Source: Litomosoides sigmodontis (lineage: Eukaryota > Nematoda > Chromadorea > Rhabditida > Onchocercidae). From it: a stretch of 64,000 bases of DNA. The stretch is from positions 6,115,738 to 6,179,737 of the forward strand of contig OY718808.1 of the NCBI GenBank assembly GCA_963070105.1, in the 5' to 3' direction. The position numbers and the translations under genes are program-made. This document shows, one piece after another, positions 11,901-26,900 of this stretch (position 1 is the first letter of the stretch; each line of letters starts with the position of its first letter). The notes beneath the pieces were generated by a model, which was not told the DNA's origin, searched no databases, and saw only the letters and a list, made by a program, of their open reading frames with translations.

Positions 11901-14900
11901 AATGGAATCGGATGGCACATTCGTGTTCAATTTTCATTGCAGATTGGCTGGCCAAGTTGGATATTGATTGAAGATAAGGATCTTGCTGTTGGGGTACATG
12001 AATCAATCGACGAAGTCGACGAACATATTCTACGAGTGTTCGTTTGCTTTCGATATGCGGAATTTGTGCAGCGGATGTGGCAAATATGCCAGAAAATGCA
12101 TGAAAGAAGTGATGGTTATTCTAAAAATAGTGAAATTAAGTTGTGAATTCTAGTGTACATTGTTTTCCAAAAAATTCATGGTCAACGATTTAGTTAGCAT
12201 ACTATATTAAGCTTTCTAGGTCATACCGGAAACAGTTTGCCTTTATCGAAATTATTAAATAAATTGACTTTATCATTGGCAGAATACTCGACACACATTT
12301 TTAGGTGAGTGTCTTTTAATTTCAGTCAAAGTTTTTTAATGTAAAAAGGCACTAAGTTTCTTCAGTGAGGTAATAAATCTTTCAGATTGATGAAAATGAT
12401 GCGCGACAGTCTTTGTGATACAGGCAGTCTATCAATTGGAAAGCTCTTTGAAGCTCATATAAAGGAAAAGGAACACTTCTTGAATGCTTTTTTCAATTTT
12501 CATGCTGATTTTGTAGAGTGCGTCGCCTATGGATGTTTCACTGAGCTCGATATTGGGTACGTCTTTTCAATATTTCGTGGCATTATAAAAGGTTGCATAA
12601 GTAAAAATTACATTAAATCTCTTTTGTTTATGTTGTGTTTTTAATTTATATATTGCTGTTCTTTTTTTTCTATTTATTTGAATATTTTTTTATCATTTGT
12701 TAAGGTACCACTAGTTTTATTTTGTGGTTATTTTGCTCGTTATTTGTTCCATGTCTTCAATACAATGGAGTCTTTTAAGAAGACATTTCTAGTAATATTA
12801 GTTCTAATTATATTATTCATTTCTAACGGTTAACGAAAAAGCCTTTATTGTTGCGGGAGGAAGCACTGTATATACATACATACGTCAACACTATATAGGA
12901 AAAGAGATTAATGCCACAGTCCTTAGTGACTTTAAGAAGTTTTAATGATAGCTCTTTAAATAGAAGTATTGTGCGAATTGGGAAGTTTTAGGGTATTTCT
13001 TCAGTTGATAAAATCTACCGCCATAACCTCAAAATCTACCTATATGCTTACCTAAGTATAGAATGTTAACGTAGAATCTACTTAGTGCTATTTGAAAATG
13101 GTACTGACTTTAGTTGGTCACTGAATGCATTTGCAGTTTTTCAATTGCAAATGAATACTCACTATCTAAATTTCCTTGCTGTGAAGTCCTACGTCTTTTG
13201 TCAATAAATGCGCTTTGGGTCACAAGTACTTTTCTCTATCTAACAATGATCACAACAACCTTTAATACATATTCTAAATTCAGAATCTCAGCTAGTCAGC
13301 ACTTTTTTAGTGTTTTTGCACAGTACTTCTTATTAATTTGCGGAGAAAAGAACATAGTTTGAAACAATGGCGGTCCTTTTCACTTTGAATTTCTATCTTA
13401 TTTGATGATAATTGCCGGAGATACTTTATTTACTTTATTTGATGGTAATTGCCTAGTTTGCACATAGATCAATCATTGAGTCAAATTTAGGCAGTTCCAG
13501 ATGTATCACTCTTGCAAGTACTATAACAAGCATTGATAAATTCTCCACAGCTCCATAAATTAAGATTATTTTGGGTGCGGTTATTTCTACAATCCCCGAG
13601 GTTCCTTATCAAAATGTTTTTGTACTTGTAAAATTATGAGCAAAAAAAAATTTATACAGAGATGAAATCTATCGAACTGACTGGGACGATATTATCGCTG
13701 CCATCTGTAGGTATGCTTTGCAACAATTTTTTTCAAAATAGAAAAAATGGCGAGGGCGATGGTTGAAACTAACTGCTGTGGTTAATGAGAAACACGTTTG
13801 CTTATCATTTTTATGCTTGAAAGACAACTTGCAAATAACCGTAGAAACTGCACGAAAAAATTTTATGTGCTCGCTTTCGAATTGTTATCTTTGCTTATAT
13901 ATCTAAATTTCTAAAGCTATTTTTCTTGAAAGTTTAACTTCTTGAAATCTAAAGTTTCAACTACGGTTATCTCATGAGACACCAATCGTTTACGGTTCTA
14001 TAAACAGCTTTTTTTTTCTTTTCCTTAGAACTGTTTTACATTTGCCATTTGTACTGCATGAAAGCAAAATTGCTTATTCACGGAATATCCACTTACTGTA
14101 ACGATTGTTTTGTGGAACAATAGCTTTTTTTGCAAATTATAATTTTATTGGATTATTATGCGGAGAACATTTTTTCTTACTTTTCCATTGACTTCCGCTT
14201 CGTGCATGTTGACTCCGAACTTTCCATATTAGCGTCGAAAACTTTTTTGGGTTTCATGATGCAAAAGATTTTTTGATATCAGTTGACAATTCTAGTGAAA
14301 AGCTGGATGAAGAGGTGAACAAGATGTGCCTGTGCTATGACGTTGGAGAAAACAGTCAGGAGGTTCGTTTGCGGCAGTTGTTTCAACTGCTTTTCAATTG
14401 TCCGTGCAAACTCGGCGATGTGGCTGGAATTGGTAACATTTTAGAGGTAAGAATAAGTTTTGCATCAAGATTATAATAATGTTTGATGTGACATCACAGC
14501 GCATCGTTGACTATTCCGTTAAGGTAATCACGGCCATTTATTAGATAAAAAGAATAACGAACAATTTTTCTTGATCCATCAATATCAAAAACTTTCAAAG
14601 AAACATGCATAACATATCCACATTGACTAGATTGTGATTATATAAATTAGAATTGTGATCCAAAACAAAGCCAAAATCTTTTGATTTTCTGTTTTCATCA
14701 TAGGGTGTAAGTATTTACACCTTATGATGAAAACGCAAAATTCCAAAATGACGAGTTAAAACCTCAGCAACTGGGTATGGTTCTTTTCACCTGATATTAA
14801 ACTGCGTAGAAGTTGAATCGTTCGCTCTAATCCATGTTCATTTGGAAAAGTTTTTTCTTACGCTGTTGATAGCGGAATCGAACTTGTCCGATAGATTTTA

Positions 14901-17900
14901 GTATCACTGTATTATGGTGTACAAATAATTTATTCTTATTTTGGGAAAAAAGGTATGTCCAATTAGTTGTAAAATAAATTTTGTAGGAAATTATTTACAA
15001 GAAGCAAAGAAATACGTAACGAACTATTTTTACTATTAATCTGTTAATAAGAATTCTTAATTTAATTTCTGTGAAATTTGAAGTACGAAAATCATAGCCT
15101 ACTCTTTAACCAAAAAGATAAAATAGGGATAATAGTAGGAAGAAATAAGGTTAATTTAAGATATTATTCATTTTCAAATTCGATTTTTATGAGGCGGCAA
15201 GATTCAAGTTGAACACTTCGTAGAAAACGCCGTAAAAAACTGAATGCTGAATGGTGATAAATTAATAAAGGTATTTTTTGTACAGAACAAAAAGCTCATT
15301 ATCAACAGAGATGACCGATGTATTATTATACGATGAGATTTAAAGTGAGCGGCTTGTTTATCTCTCATAATTTATTTTACACTAGTATTTATCCCTGAGA
15401 AGTCGCAAAGAAAATCTTTTATTTTTGAAAGGAATTTCTGAAAAAAAATGTAATGGCGAATTCTTACTCTCCAAGGTTAACTTGGCACGCAAATAAATTG
15501 CAGTCAATAACTGTGCCCAATTCAATGACTTTCAATAACTTCAGAGTTCTTTATTCACAATAATGACTTACTTGCTCTTTACCTTGTCAATAAAATGAAA
15601 CACAGTTGATTTTACAATTTTTTCTGCACTTTATGCGTCAGTGGATTTCATTAAATAGGGAAGTTTTACTTGATTTTTCTAACAGGTACTTAGACTGTGC
15701 TACTTATAGTTAAAAGCAAATTTCTATTTCAAAGTTTATAAGTGGTGAAATGAAAAAAACAAGCTTTAACAATTTTCAGTTTGTCAAACAAATGTAAATC
15801 TTCCTCTAGCTAACCAGTCAGTCTCCAAAAAATCTCGAGAATGACTCATTTCACTTATGAATTGTTTGGTACACTGGCAACAGATGGTACATACCATACC
15901 AATCGGATAACCCTTATGAGCTACACAGCCATTCATCTGAACAAAGATCTGTTCGCACTCTTCATTCGAATCACCTTTTTCCTTGCTGATCAATAAACTA
16001 CCATCATTTGGATAGGGTCCATAACATGATGCCAAGCGACATGTTGGCGGTTTGATCTGAAAATTGATAATTGAGAAATATTCCGTTATTGAAGTAGCGC
16101 TGGGAAAACTGATTTAAATAAATTAGTAACTGACGTTAAATGCGCAAGTTCATCAGGCTTTCAAGGAATGTGAAGTTGCGCGTAACCTACCAAGTAAGTG
16201 CATCATTAAAAATTCTTTGGAGCAGCAATAAGTACACTTTGTTCAACTCACACTTTTGTTGAAAATTCGAGGAATGTTTCGGAATACATACACCGTGTTA
16301 CCCAGCTCTTCCGCCCTTTTCATTTCAAATGCAACAGTTATGTGTAATGAGATGTATTGGCATGATGTTACAGTGTATTTAAGATCATCTTGTGGAAATT
16401 CAAATTCGAGTCTAGCAGTTTCTCACCACAAAACTTTGTTAATATTAATTGAATTTTGCACTGAAATAAGTGAAAGTATCTTTTAGGAAGATAATACCAT
16501 AAGATTAACCTGGACATTATGCCTCTCGGAACTAGTAGATATACAAACTATCATGTTGAAAAATTAAAATTTCTGGTAGGAGAATACCATCAACTGAACC
16601 TTGTCGAAGTTCGCTCCATGCAAATAGTAACGAGCCGGATTGCTGACAGCTCCTGATTCTGACACATCGTCATCATTGCCATTGAAGTTGTCTGGATGTA
16701 GTGCCGAACTAACCCGTACCAATAATTTATCACCGTAGATTTTACCGTGGCCTGAACTCTTTGTTACGTCCAATTCGTGATCTTCAAAGTGGTATTTTCG
16801 ATTTCCTGGTAGCTTCGCGAATTGCGGATACGCGGTTATTGGTGCGTAGTTTGGATCTGAAGCAGAGCATTAATGAAATTTTCTTTAGCTCAGTTAATTT
16901 ATTCATTTTGGTGAGTGGAAGGAGTAAGTAATTGCTATACCAAAGTTTAGACTCACTTCGAATGTCTTCACTGCACTTTCCTAAATTGGTATTGTACACT
17001 ACTTCTGCCCACCGAAACGTACGTTTGTGCTCGGAAGGTGTAAATAAAGCTGCTTGAATTTTACGAGTGTTCTTATTTCTACGCTAACTGTAGTTGTATC
17101 GATCTGTCTCTAATCACACAGTGATTTATCAATTTGCTGGTGTTAAAGCACATTTTGATTTTTGCAGCGTTTTGGTTTTAATCCCATTTGGTTTAAATTT
17201 CATTTCCAAAATTTCTATCTCACAGCGATACGTAATTTCTTGGAGTAATTTGATAAACTTATTTTCTCTGTTAATTCAAACTACAGGATGAATACGGATG
17301 AGTTTAACACATCCTTTTTATTTTGGTTCATAATATAATTAATGAAAAATGTGGGAAAATTAATGAATTAGCACAGAGAAATGATGCAATTATTATTACA
17401 TGTGACGGATCGATTTACACAAGCAGTTTAGCTATGAACTAGGAAGATAGTTGATTTATCCTTCATTTCTTGAGTTATCATTCTTATTATCTTCTTTCTT
17501 GGTTTAGCTCAAAGATGCGCTAAGTTAAACTCGGTACAAATAAGTAACGCTTACCCGCTGATAAGTAGTAGCCAAGATTAATTTTTGAGATAACATTTTT
17601 CGTGGAATTAAGAATCGGGGTATCACGTGTGACAGAGGTCGACGAAAATGTCACAAGAGTAACGGTGGTCAGCAGAGAAGAGTAAAAAGTGGACATTTTG
17701 CGATGATATGATTTCTTCAAAGACCGAAGCGGTGATAGTTAAAATAGCAGGAATGTGCCTTCAGTAGCGTATTGAACCCGATGAGTCAACTGAAATTACT
17801 AACTATTCCCTATATATGGAATAATCTAAGTTTTTTTTTTCGGAGAGGAGCGGGGACGCCCCTTCTTAATTGCCGCTCATGTCCAATTTGGGAAAGTTCG

Positions 17901-20900
17901 TTGCATCGCTCCCTTTCTTCCTTAATAACTATTTATATTGCTGTTGATTTCTTGAAATTTCGATTCGAAAAATTCAAAAAAAAAAGGATCAGAGAAGAAC
18001 AGCGAAATAACAGTTTAAAAAAGTAACAGTTGCCACGCCACGTTAACGCCCAAAGGTTTGCATTTTTTGAATTTTTACAGTAAAAGAAATGAGAAAACAT
18101 GACGGATGGATGAACATTCTAATAGAAATCAGAAATGTTATCAATTTTTTTTACTCTTTTTTGACAGTAGTTTTGCTTTAAATTAATGATGGAATATTCA
18201 ATTCATGGCAGTAAGGAACTTTTTAGTGTTCTATTCAACAATGCTTTGAAGTATGAGTTTTGCATGTTTTTTTTAAATTTATTACTTTGAGAGTTTGAAT
18301 GGACATCATTTTCATCTCTGTTATCCCGGCCATTTATTCTATTCTACAATTATTCTCACTGCTATATTCGTCATTTCAAGAGCAAATCTGTTTCACATGC
18401 TGTTGAAAACATTTTGTTTCACCTTCACAAAGTTGAAATGATAGTGAAGAATTCTATAATAAATGATTTAATAATATTTAATTAATTTGGATTTAATAAT
18501 AATTGGACTGTTTTATTAAATGCAAAAATATTACGTTCAAAACTTTAAGATTTTTACTCTCAAAATAAGCATATAAAATGTTGCAGCCTAAAATAATTAC
18601 ATTATTGTTCACTTGCAATGGAATTTAAAAAATCACTTAGCCTTGACATCGTTATTAGCATTTTTTGCTGGCTTCTGCGTTTGTTCGAGAAAAAAAAGCG
18701 ATGGATTTTCTATAACAACATTCTCCGTTGGGTCTTATTTGGGAAAAACTTTTTATAGGGCTTTATACGAAATTTTGAATTTCCAATAGAATGGCTGGAT
18801 AGGCATCCTTATAGCGCAAGGTAGAAATATATCCGAAATTCAAAACTTTATGTTATTTTAATTTTTTTAGGAATTTTTGAACTTTTCATCGAAATTGCAT
18901 AAGGCTTTACCGCAAAATAAAAAAACGAGATGATGAATGCATATTTCATTAGAAAAGGTTAGAGTAATGAAGCAGAATATCACGTTGACACTACTATCCA
19001 CCGGAACCTTCGCAGATTTTCACAGGGAATTGATCTAATACATAATTTATCAATCAGTGAATTCATAAACGAATTGGTGAAGTGCAAAATCTTTTATTCG
19101 ACTGAAAAGTATTAAAGCATCACTCTTAACTCACTCGAGCAGCGCCGGAAAAAGTACTACCAAGTTAAAAGAAAAGTGAGCAGATCATTGTTAGTGACAT
19201 ACATAATCTATTCTTCCTGGCTGAGATTCATTTACTTCTTTATCTTACCGTTGTAAACTGATTTGAAAAAATTAGGATTGGAGAAGTAAGTTTGAGATTT
19301 GAAAATACTGATTTAGCAAACAGAAATTAGCCCAAAAGAATTGAAAACATTGTAAGTTGCCCTGCTTTTCTAGTTTGCTAGGCTACTACGTGGAAATTTG
19401 AGTGATGATGACTTTTGGCATTCCTCTGAAATTGAGCCTCAATTTTGCCATAGACGCACGTGTGTCATTTATTTACGTTTACAGCAAAATGTTGTACACC
19501 ACTCTATTTATCAGGAACAATTAAAGCCTAACGAGTTTGAGTAGATAATTTCTAAAAGCGTCTCCTATTGATTTCAACGCTAATGACTTTTAGGTGACTC
19601 ACCACTGATTCATCACGTTATATTTACTGAATTCAAAAAAACGTTGCAGAATTCTTGGAATTCTTCAAGCTACCGATACATTCATTTATTACATTCATTC
19701 TCTTTCCGCCTATTGGTAGATCTAATGAATGAGTGATTTTTTGGTTTCACTTTTTTTTTTTTTTAAATAAGATTTTTTGGTTTCCTTTTTCAACAGTTTT
19801 CTTGTTTGTTATCGATTTGTCAGGTAAATAAATGCCAAGGTCGATTGGCCAAGGTCGATTGCTCCAAAAATTTTTTGAGTGTTCCTTTAAGGAAAGCATT
19901 GCAACACCTATTTTAATTGACGAAAGAAATGGATTTCGAAGTATTGTGCACCTCTCAGTGGAAATTTATTAATTACGCCTTGAAGTATTTTCAAATGAGC
20001 AGTGACCTTTGAAAAATGAATACAGCATGGATTTTCGAATTTATTTCTTTGTCGATTTAAATATGTTTTCATATACACGGAATCGATCCTATCCGTTTTT
20101 CATTTGATCTTAATTTCATCGGAACACGAAAATATTCTTCGATCGGATTTGAGAAATGGCTTGAACATTCTTTGTTGTGAGTCATTTACCACATTTAATC
20201 AAAAATTTTCTTGTTTCCTTGTTTAATTTCCTCATTTATAGCTGACATAATAATGTTTTTAAATAAAAATGCTACAACACTATTGGGCGTGAACTGTTTC
20301 ATTTCACGATTGTTAATGAAGCGGAGGGAAAAAAGAAGAGGAGGACGAGAGTGACCGTTTTGGGACGTATCAGAGCACACGAATTAAACCGAGTGGCCGT
20401 TTCATTATCACATAGGGAACAAAATCATCAATCACAAATTTCGTATTTGAAGAAAACATTTTCATCTCATGCGGAGCATTTTAAAGCGTAGTAGCTGCAT
20501 CTGATCCTGCTGATTATTGCAATATTAGTAAAAGGAATGATTACAGTAATTTTTTTCTCTTTTCTGAAAATTGCCATCCAATAGACTGCTTTCTTTTTCC
20601 CAAGCCACTCTTTTTTCTAATAACTGCGATGCACTTTTGCAATGTAAAAATGTGAATTTTGATGTAACTGTCAGCTCATCAACATGCCACAAATTATTGA
20701 ATAGCTAGCTGTTAGCTGCTCCACTCACTTTCCTCTTCCCTTTTTTCATAACTAAAAAAAAGACATTCAATGGCGAGTGGACTAGCTGTTGAACTGCGGA
20801 AGAATCGAAGATCAATTAATAAACGTAAATTTGGCAAGCGATTCTCCTAAATATTAATCAGTGAATGATAACGTGTTTTTATTCCCTCAATGTTGCTGTA

Positions 20901-23900
20901 ATTTGTCTTACTTCATATATTATTCTTTTTTCTTTCGACAGATTTTCATCACTTGAAGTGTATATTATTTGTTGATTTGAGGAAGACTTAGAGATCGGTG
21001 TAAGGCAGTGAATGTTTGTTGGTAATACTGATTGATAGTAGGCCATTTGAATTGCCGGTGTTGAATAAATTATGAAATGGTAAATTCGCACTGCATAGTT
21101 ATAGCGACCCATAACAGTGATAAAACGAATGTCCAAAACTGGTAGTAAAGCAGTGTAATGGAAATGTAAGAACAAAATGTTTCAGCTATCGATGTAGAGA
21201 AGCAGTTATTTTCTTTAAAAACATTTGAATGATTGAAACAGAATTTAGCATTTATTGATGTGTTGTGAAAATATCCGAGGTGCATTACAGAGTAGAGAGG
21301 ATATCTTCGCAGCGGAATGGAAGAACTATTGGATATATGCTAAATATCAGCTGGATCATTTCAGTGCCATTGGTGATAACACTTATCATTTTTGGAAGTG
21401 TTTACCTAAACATGCACGATCGGTTTGTTCCTTTCCACACTAATGATTCACTTGTCAAGCGTACGTGTGAAATATCATTTTCATTAGCAAAGATTTTTGT
21501 AAAAATTTATTTTTCTCTTTAGCTTAGGCAACCAGGACGCTTGCTGTTGTGGAAAGCGGCAAATAAGCATCCAGAAACGGCAGGTGTGATAAATGTGTGT
21601 GGGAGTTCAGCATGGGCAGCAGTGAGACATAGCTGGCTTGCAGTAGCCGTTTTTAATGACGCTGTTGCAGTTATTGAGGTTTTCTGGAAATAAATTTCTT
21701 TCAACTTCGCTGAGTTCCCAGTCCAATTGTGCTACAAAATCATATACCATCGCGTAGTAAAAATTAAGGGAAAATGATATCTTAAAGTCACATCGATCTA
21801 AGAGAGATTATTTGTATTGTTTTTATAAGCCTGAAACATTAAAGGTGAAGTAGGAAAACCGTATTATATAGCTGTTCGCGACATCAGTTCTGCTTTCTGT
21901 GTGATTGCGTCGATAGTCGCTGTGTAATTTCCATCCTCTTTTAGAGTGATGGTGAAACTGTAAAGATAAGTGCAAAGTAACGTTAAAGAGGATTTCTAGA
22001 AACAGCACGTTATTCTACTCAACTTCCCACTGGTTTGGATAGAGGTGAATGAAGAGGAAGGTAACGAATGTTCGGTACGAGTGTTCGGTCCGGAGAACAA
22101 ATTTCATATTCGATTTGCAAATACTGAATACAAGGTATTATACGAGTCACAAATTACTGTTTCCCTCTTTTTCCATACATCTCATTGCTTCTTTTCTCAA
22201 GAAGAAAACCTGTATTAAAAATGCCAGGAAAGAAACTTAGCTAGTGAAATACTAATTGCATATTCGTTTAATAAACTTTAGAACAGACATGCCTGCCCTG
22301 AAAAAGTGTATATTACTTGCCAAAATTCTTCCTGTCCTGCTTTTTTCGGCTGGAAAAATGACTCTACAATTTATCGTTTTAAAAATTAAAAAAAATCGAT
22401 TCTATGTATCGCATCTTTACATGGGCATGTATATCTTAAGCATGTAGCATTTCAACATTTAATTTCTAACTTCATTTCGTGATGATGACCAGGATTGTGA
22501 TGAATTTTATTCTTAAATTTCACTTTAATTGTTTTAATTGAAAGCTTAATGTGTATTTGTTCTTTCAGAACACATTTCTTCATGCTATGCGGCAATGGAA
22601 ACATTTCGATGAAAGATATACGACAGGCAACATTTTGGAACGATATACTGCCGAATTGCCTGAACGACGATGTGGTTGCCACAAATTTTCATCTAATCAT
22701 CCTGATTTTGGAAATTGCACTTATGATGGTTATTGGTTGTACGGTAGACCTCATGGAAGGTGGCACTTTTTATTGAGCAAAGCTTCTTAATGCATCATAG
22801 TCTTCCTTTTCTTTACTGACTTTGAAAGAGTTAGTTAAGGTGCCGTATTCCTTAACAAAGAACTTCTTGGCTGTAGTTATCGTGTTTCACTGGTTGCATA
22901 TAAATTATGTAATTTCTTATCGTCCTACTAACTAACTTTCATTTCTGTCTTTTTTTTTTTGTTTCAGAGGATATCTCGTGTGTCCGAATAAGTGGGAATA
23001 TCGAGGACACTTTGCTGATGGACGTTTGGAAGGGTATGTTAATTTTCATTTGATTTATGCATCAGCAGTTTTAGTATTTTTGCGAATAAGTTATGTGCAG
23101 TTTTATTGTGACAGTGGCATTTACAGATGACATTGTATGCAACTAAATAACTTGTGTTAGTTAAGGAACAAGTGAAAACAAACTGTAAAAGAATAATTTC
23201 ACTTTCAGTTGTTGATTAGTTGATTACTTCAGTTTCACTTACTATTTTTGTTCTTTTTCATCAGTGAATACTCTACTGAGAGCACTGAGAGCACCTGGTG
23301 AATTATAGATTCGGAAAAATGTCAGTGACCGCAGGTGGAAATTTTCGTAATCTTTGTAGCAAGGAAGAAGGAACATCAGAAGTTGATGTATACACCGGTT
23401 TTTGGCGTAATGGAAATCTAGATGGGCTAACTCATATTACGTGAGATTTTTTTACAAAAATCGAAATTGTAATTATTAGAACTGGAACTTTTCCTATTAC
23501 GCTTGTCATCAAAGCACTCTATCGACTGGATCGTTCCTGCTTCATCTGAAAATGGTAGTTGAGTTCTTTTCGCTTTCAATTTTTTTTCAGATTTTCAAAT
23601 GGTGATACATATGAGGGTTACATGCAAAAGGGACTAAGACATGGTTATGGCGTGCTGCATACATATAAAGGTGACGAGACGGAAATATATTTCGGTGGTT
23701 GGCAAGCAGGGATGCGTTCAGGATATGGAGTTTCCACAAACAATAGTGCTGTTTTTATTTCTGTCAAAATTTTAACGAAAATTTCATGTTGCCCATTAAT
23801 TGTATAGCTTTCAGCTGTTTTTAAAATTTTGGAACATGAATGTACTCTTTGAGGAAATGTTTCTTCCATAGAGCCCATTGTTTTATCCATTAGCATAGTT

Positions 23901-26900
23901 AGCAAACAGAAAACTCCATTATCTTACGAGAGAAGTCGCAATTTCTAAATTTTAGCAAAATTTGCTTTTTTATGAATCTGTAAGTGTTAATGTTTCTGTT
24001 CCATAATGGTAATACAAAATACTAATTCTTTAGAAGAACGTTATTTGGGTATGTGGAAGAATGATTCAAGGCATGGTAAAGGTACTTTAATAGGCATCGA
24101 AGGCGTTTATCATGAAGGACAGTTTGATAACAATCGTTTAGTGGTTCGTTTTAAATTTAAATGAATAAGTGGCATACATGCAGTTTCTCGATGTTTAATC
24201 TAAAAGATTGAAGGGTGACAGTTTCGATGTAGGATAAATAAATCCAAAGGGGAAAGAGGGTTTCGAAAAACTTTCTAGGCTTACTCTGCACGTTGTGATT
24301 CATCTTTAATGGAAGATAATATTAAGTGATTGTAACTTTTCTTTTTTTTCGGCTTTATCTATGAAGACACAGTAATAGTGGATTTGAAATATGTTTTGAA
24401 TTAGATAGGTTTTTTAGGCTGTTATCCTAATTGAGGCAGGTTTTTCAGAAAGTTGCTTTGGATGTTAGTTAGAATTTTACAGCGTGGTCGTTTAATTCTA
24501 TCAGCAGCGGATGGTTATTCTGGAGTAGCTTTCGAAGGCGATTTCGAGAAAGCTGGCATTGTTTGTGGGAAGGTAATTGTGAAAATAAGAGATAATTGCG
24601 TAACTTTTTAAGAACAAAAGATTTATTGATCATAATGATATCGTATAGTACTCTACAATAATAACTAGAAAATAACGTTGTTATTATATGGTCCCTCATT
24701 GATTTAAAAATTTTTTTGTAGATATTTAAGGTGGATGAATTTTCACGTATAGGAAAAAATGCTTACAGGGCACACTTCATCTGAATCAGTTTGATCGCAT
24801 AGAAGGACGGATGATAGGTGACATCATCAATGGTGAAGTGAAAATCATCAATGCCATTTATTGGAGAGAAAAATCTACGTTGCTGACATCCTTTTCATTA
24901 GACAAGTGAATTTGTTGTATAAGAACTTCACAGCTTTAACGGGCACTTTTCTAAACTATGATTTCTACTACGTTTTAGTGATGTCCCATCAACAAGCCAA
25001 TGGACAATTGGTGCGGAGCTGAAATGGAGGGAACTTTTCCAAAGCTTCTTGGTGCACGATTTTGGTCTTCCGATCCACGTAGCAAGTGCTGTCGATGTTA
25101 GCGAAGTTGCTGACGATGCATGTCGCGTTGGCATATGGAATTCGCTTGCATCGACTATGACGAAGATTCGTCTAGGAATGAATAAAGAAGAAGTGAAGTG
25201 TGTTGCTCCTCACAATTCCCAAGTTTTGATAGACTGTAACCAATTCTTGCCTCTAGAAGCATTTCATTTTAGAGTTACCTTCGATAAGAATCTGGAAAAG
25301 ATTCCTCAGTACACATTGAAGTGGTCGAATAAATATTACGAAATGGTACAGCAATATTGGAACTTGGTACATTTTCGAGGTTTTACATGATGCATGATTT
25401 TTGCCGCTTCCTTATCTGCTTTCAAACATTATTGTGAAATCCGAATTAATTTATAATTTCTGCTGGCTTCAAAAAAGATTTTCCGTTGTGAATCTCTAGC
25501 ATTTGACATCCTTTTTTGACCGCGATATCTGATACTAATCATTGCCAGAATCTTTTAATTGCAGCAGGTAATTATTGTATATCTGTTAATATCACTCTCA
25601 TTCTGTTATTGCAGGCTTTGAGGCATAAATACCATCCACTTCGACGATTGGTGTTTGGTTTATTTGAAGTATTCACAGGTTCTTATGGCGCAATTGGTAC
25701 TCATCGAGCTATTTGTAGACAAGCTGTTTTTGAATTGCACAGTATACACTCAAGAATTTATTCCGTTATGAGGTGAAGTTAACATTTCCTAACAGTCCTT
25801 AAAATTTTCCAAAACATTTCCAGAATGCGCCCAAAATGCCGCTCACTCAAACTGTTTTTTAGATTATTATTTAGCAGTTTACCCCGTACTTTTGAAATGT
25901 TTACGCCTATACCAGTATGTGCAACGAATAATCCAGCACCCGAAAACAATCTTAATTCACTGTCAGCTGAAGACAGGTAAGTTTACTTTATGCTCTGTGC
26001 TACTTGCCTCTATTATTCTTGTAAAGGTATATTATGCATGTGATTAGTTAGGATTATTTGGCTAATCTCGTGGACCACATCATTGCTTCAAAGTTAAGAA
26101 TGATGCAAGCAATTAAAATGTTATGCAGGAAAAGGACTTTCCAGAAAAACATTATGATGTTATCATTCAGTTGCTAATTATAACCAAATAAATACACGCA
26201 AGTTTTCAGGACTACAACTAAACGAAGTGGTGATTCGAGCTTCGCAGCATCTCTTTTATATCCTTCGTGCAATTTTATTATTGAAACACTTTTCTCTGAA
26301 TGTTATGCCGTAATTTTTACACTTTATTCAGTGAATTGTGCTGACTTGGATCGACGATACTGGGAACGAGTCGTTTATTTGAACGCTTTCACTGATGTGA
26401 AATTACTCGCCTATCTTGAAATAAACCGGTAAGACCTGGAATTTAGATTCTGTGTTGCGTAAACATACTTTCTTCGGCAAAGGAGTTATATTCATCCAAA
26501 ATCATTTGTTTTTATCCGTCGGGGAGTCCTTTTTCGAAATCTGCTTCCCCCATTCTTCTCTATTCTATACTGAGAATTCTATATATAAGAACAAATTTGT
26601 GTGAGCCAATGCTGCAAATTAAGCGTGTGGAGCCAACTACAAAAAATTAGATGTTTTAAGTCATCTTTCTAGGGCTCCATGCTTTCCATGAAACTTTTTA
26701 TATTACAATTAAGTAAAGCGCGTTTGAGCTCTTTCGATTCTACTCAGCTCAGTGCACTGTTCATAAATTATTGATTTTTTGAGTGCTTGTTTATTCAACT
26801 CAACTCTGTTTTTAAATTATAATAATATTTCAAGCATTACATCACTTTGGAAAATGCCTATCTGAGAACACTTGCACGAAAAATGAACTTTTATAGGGAT

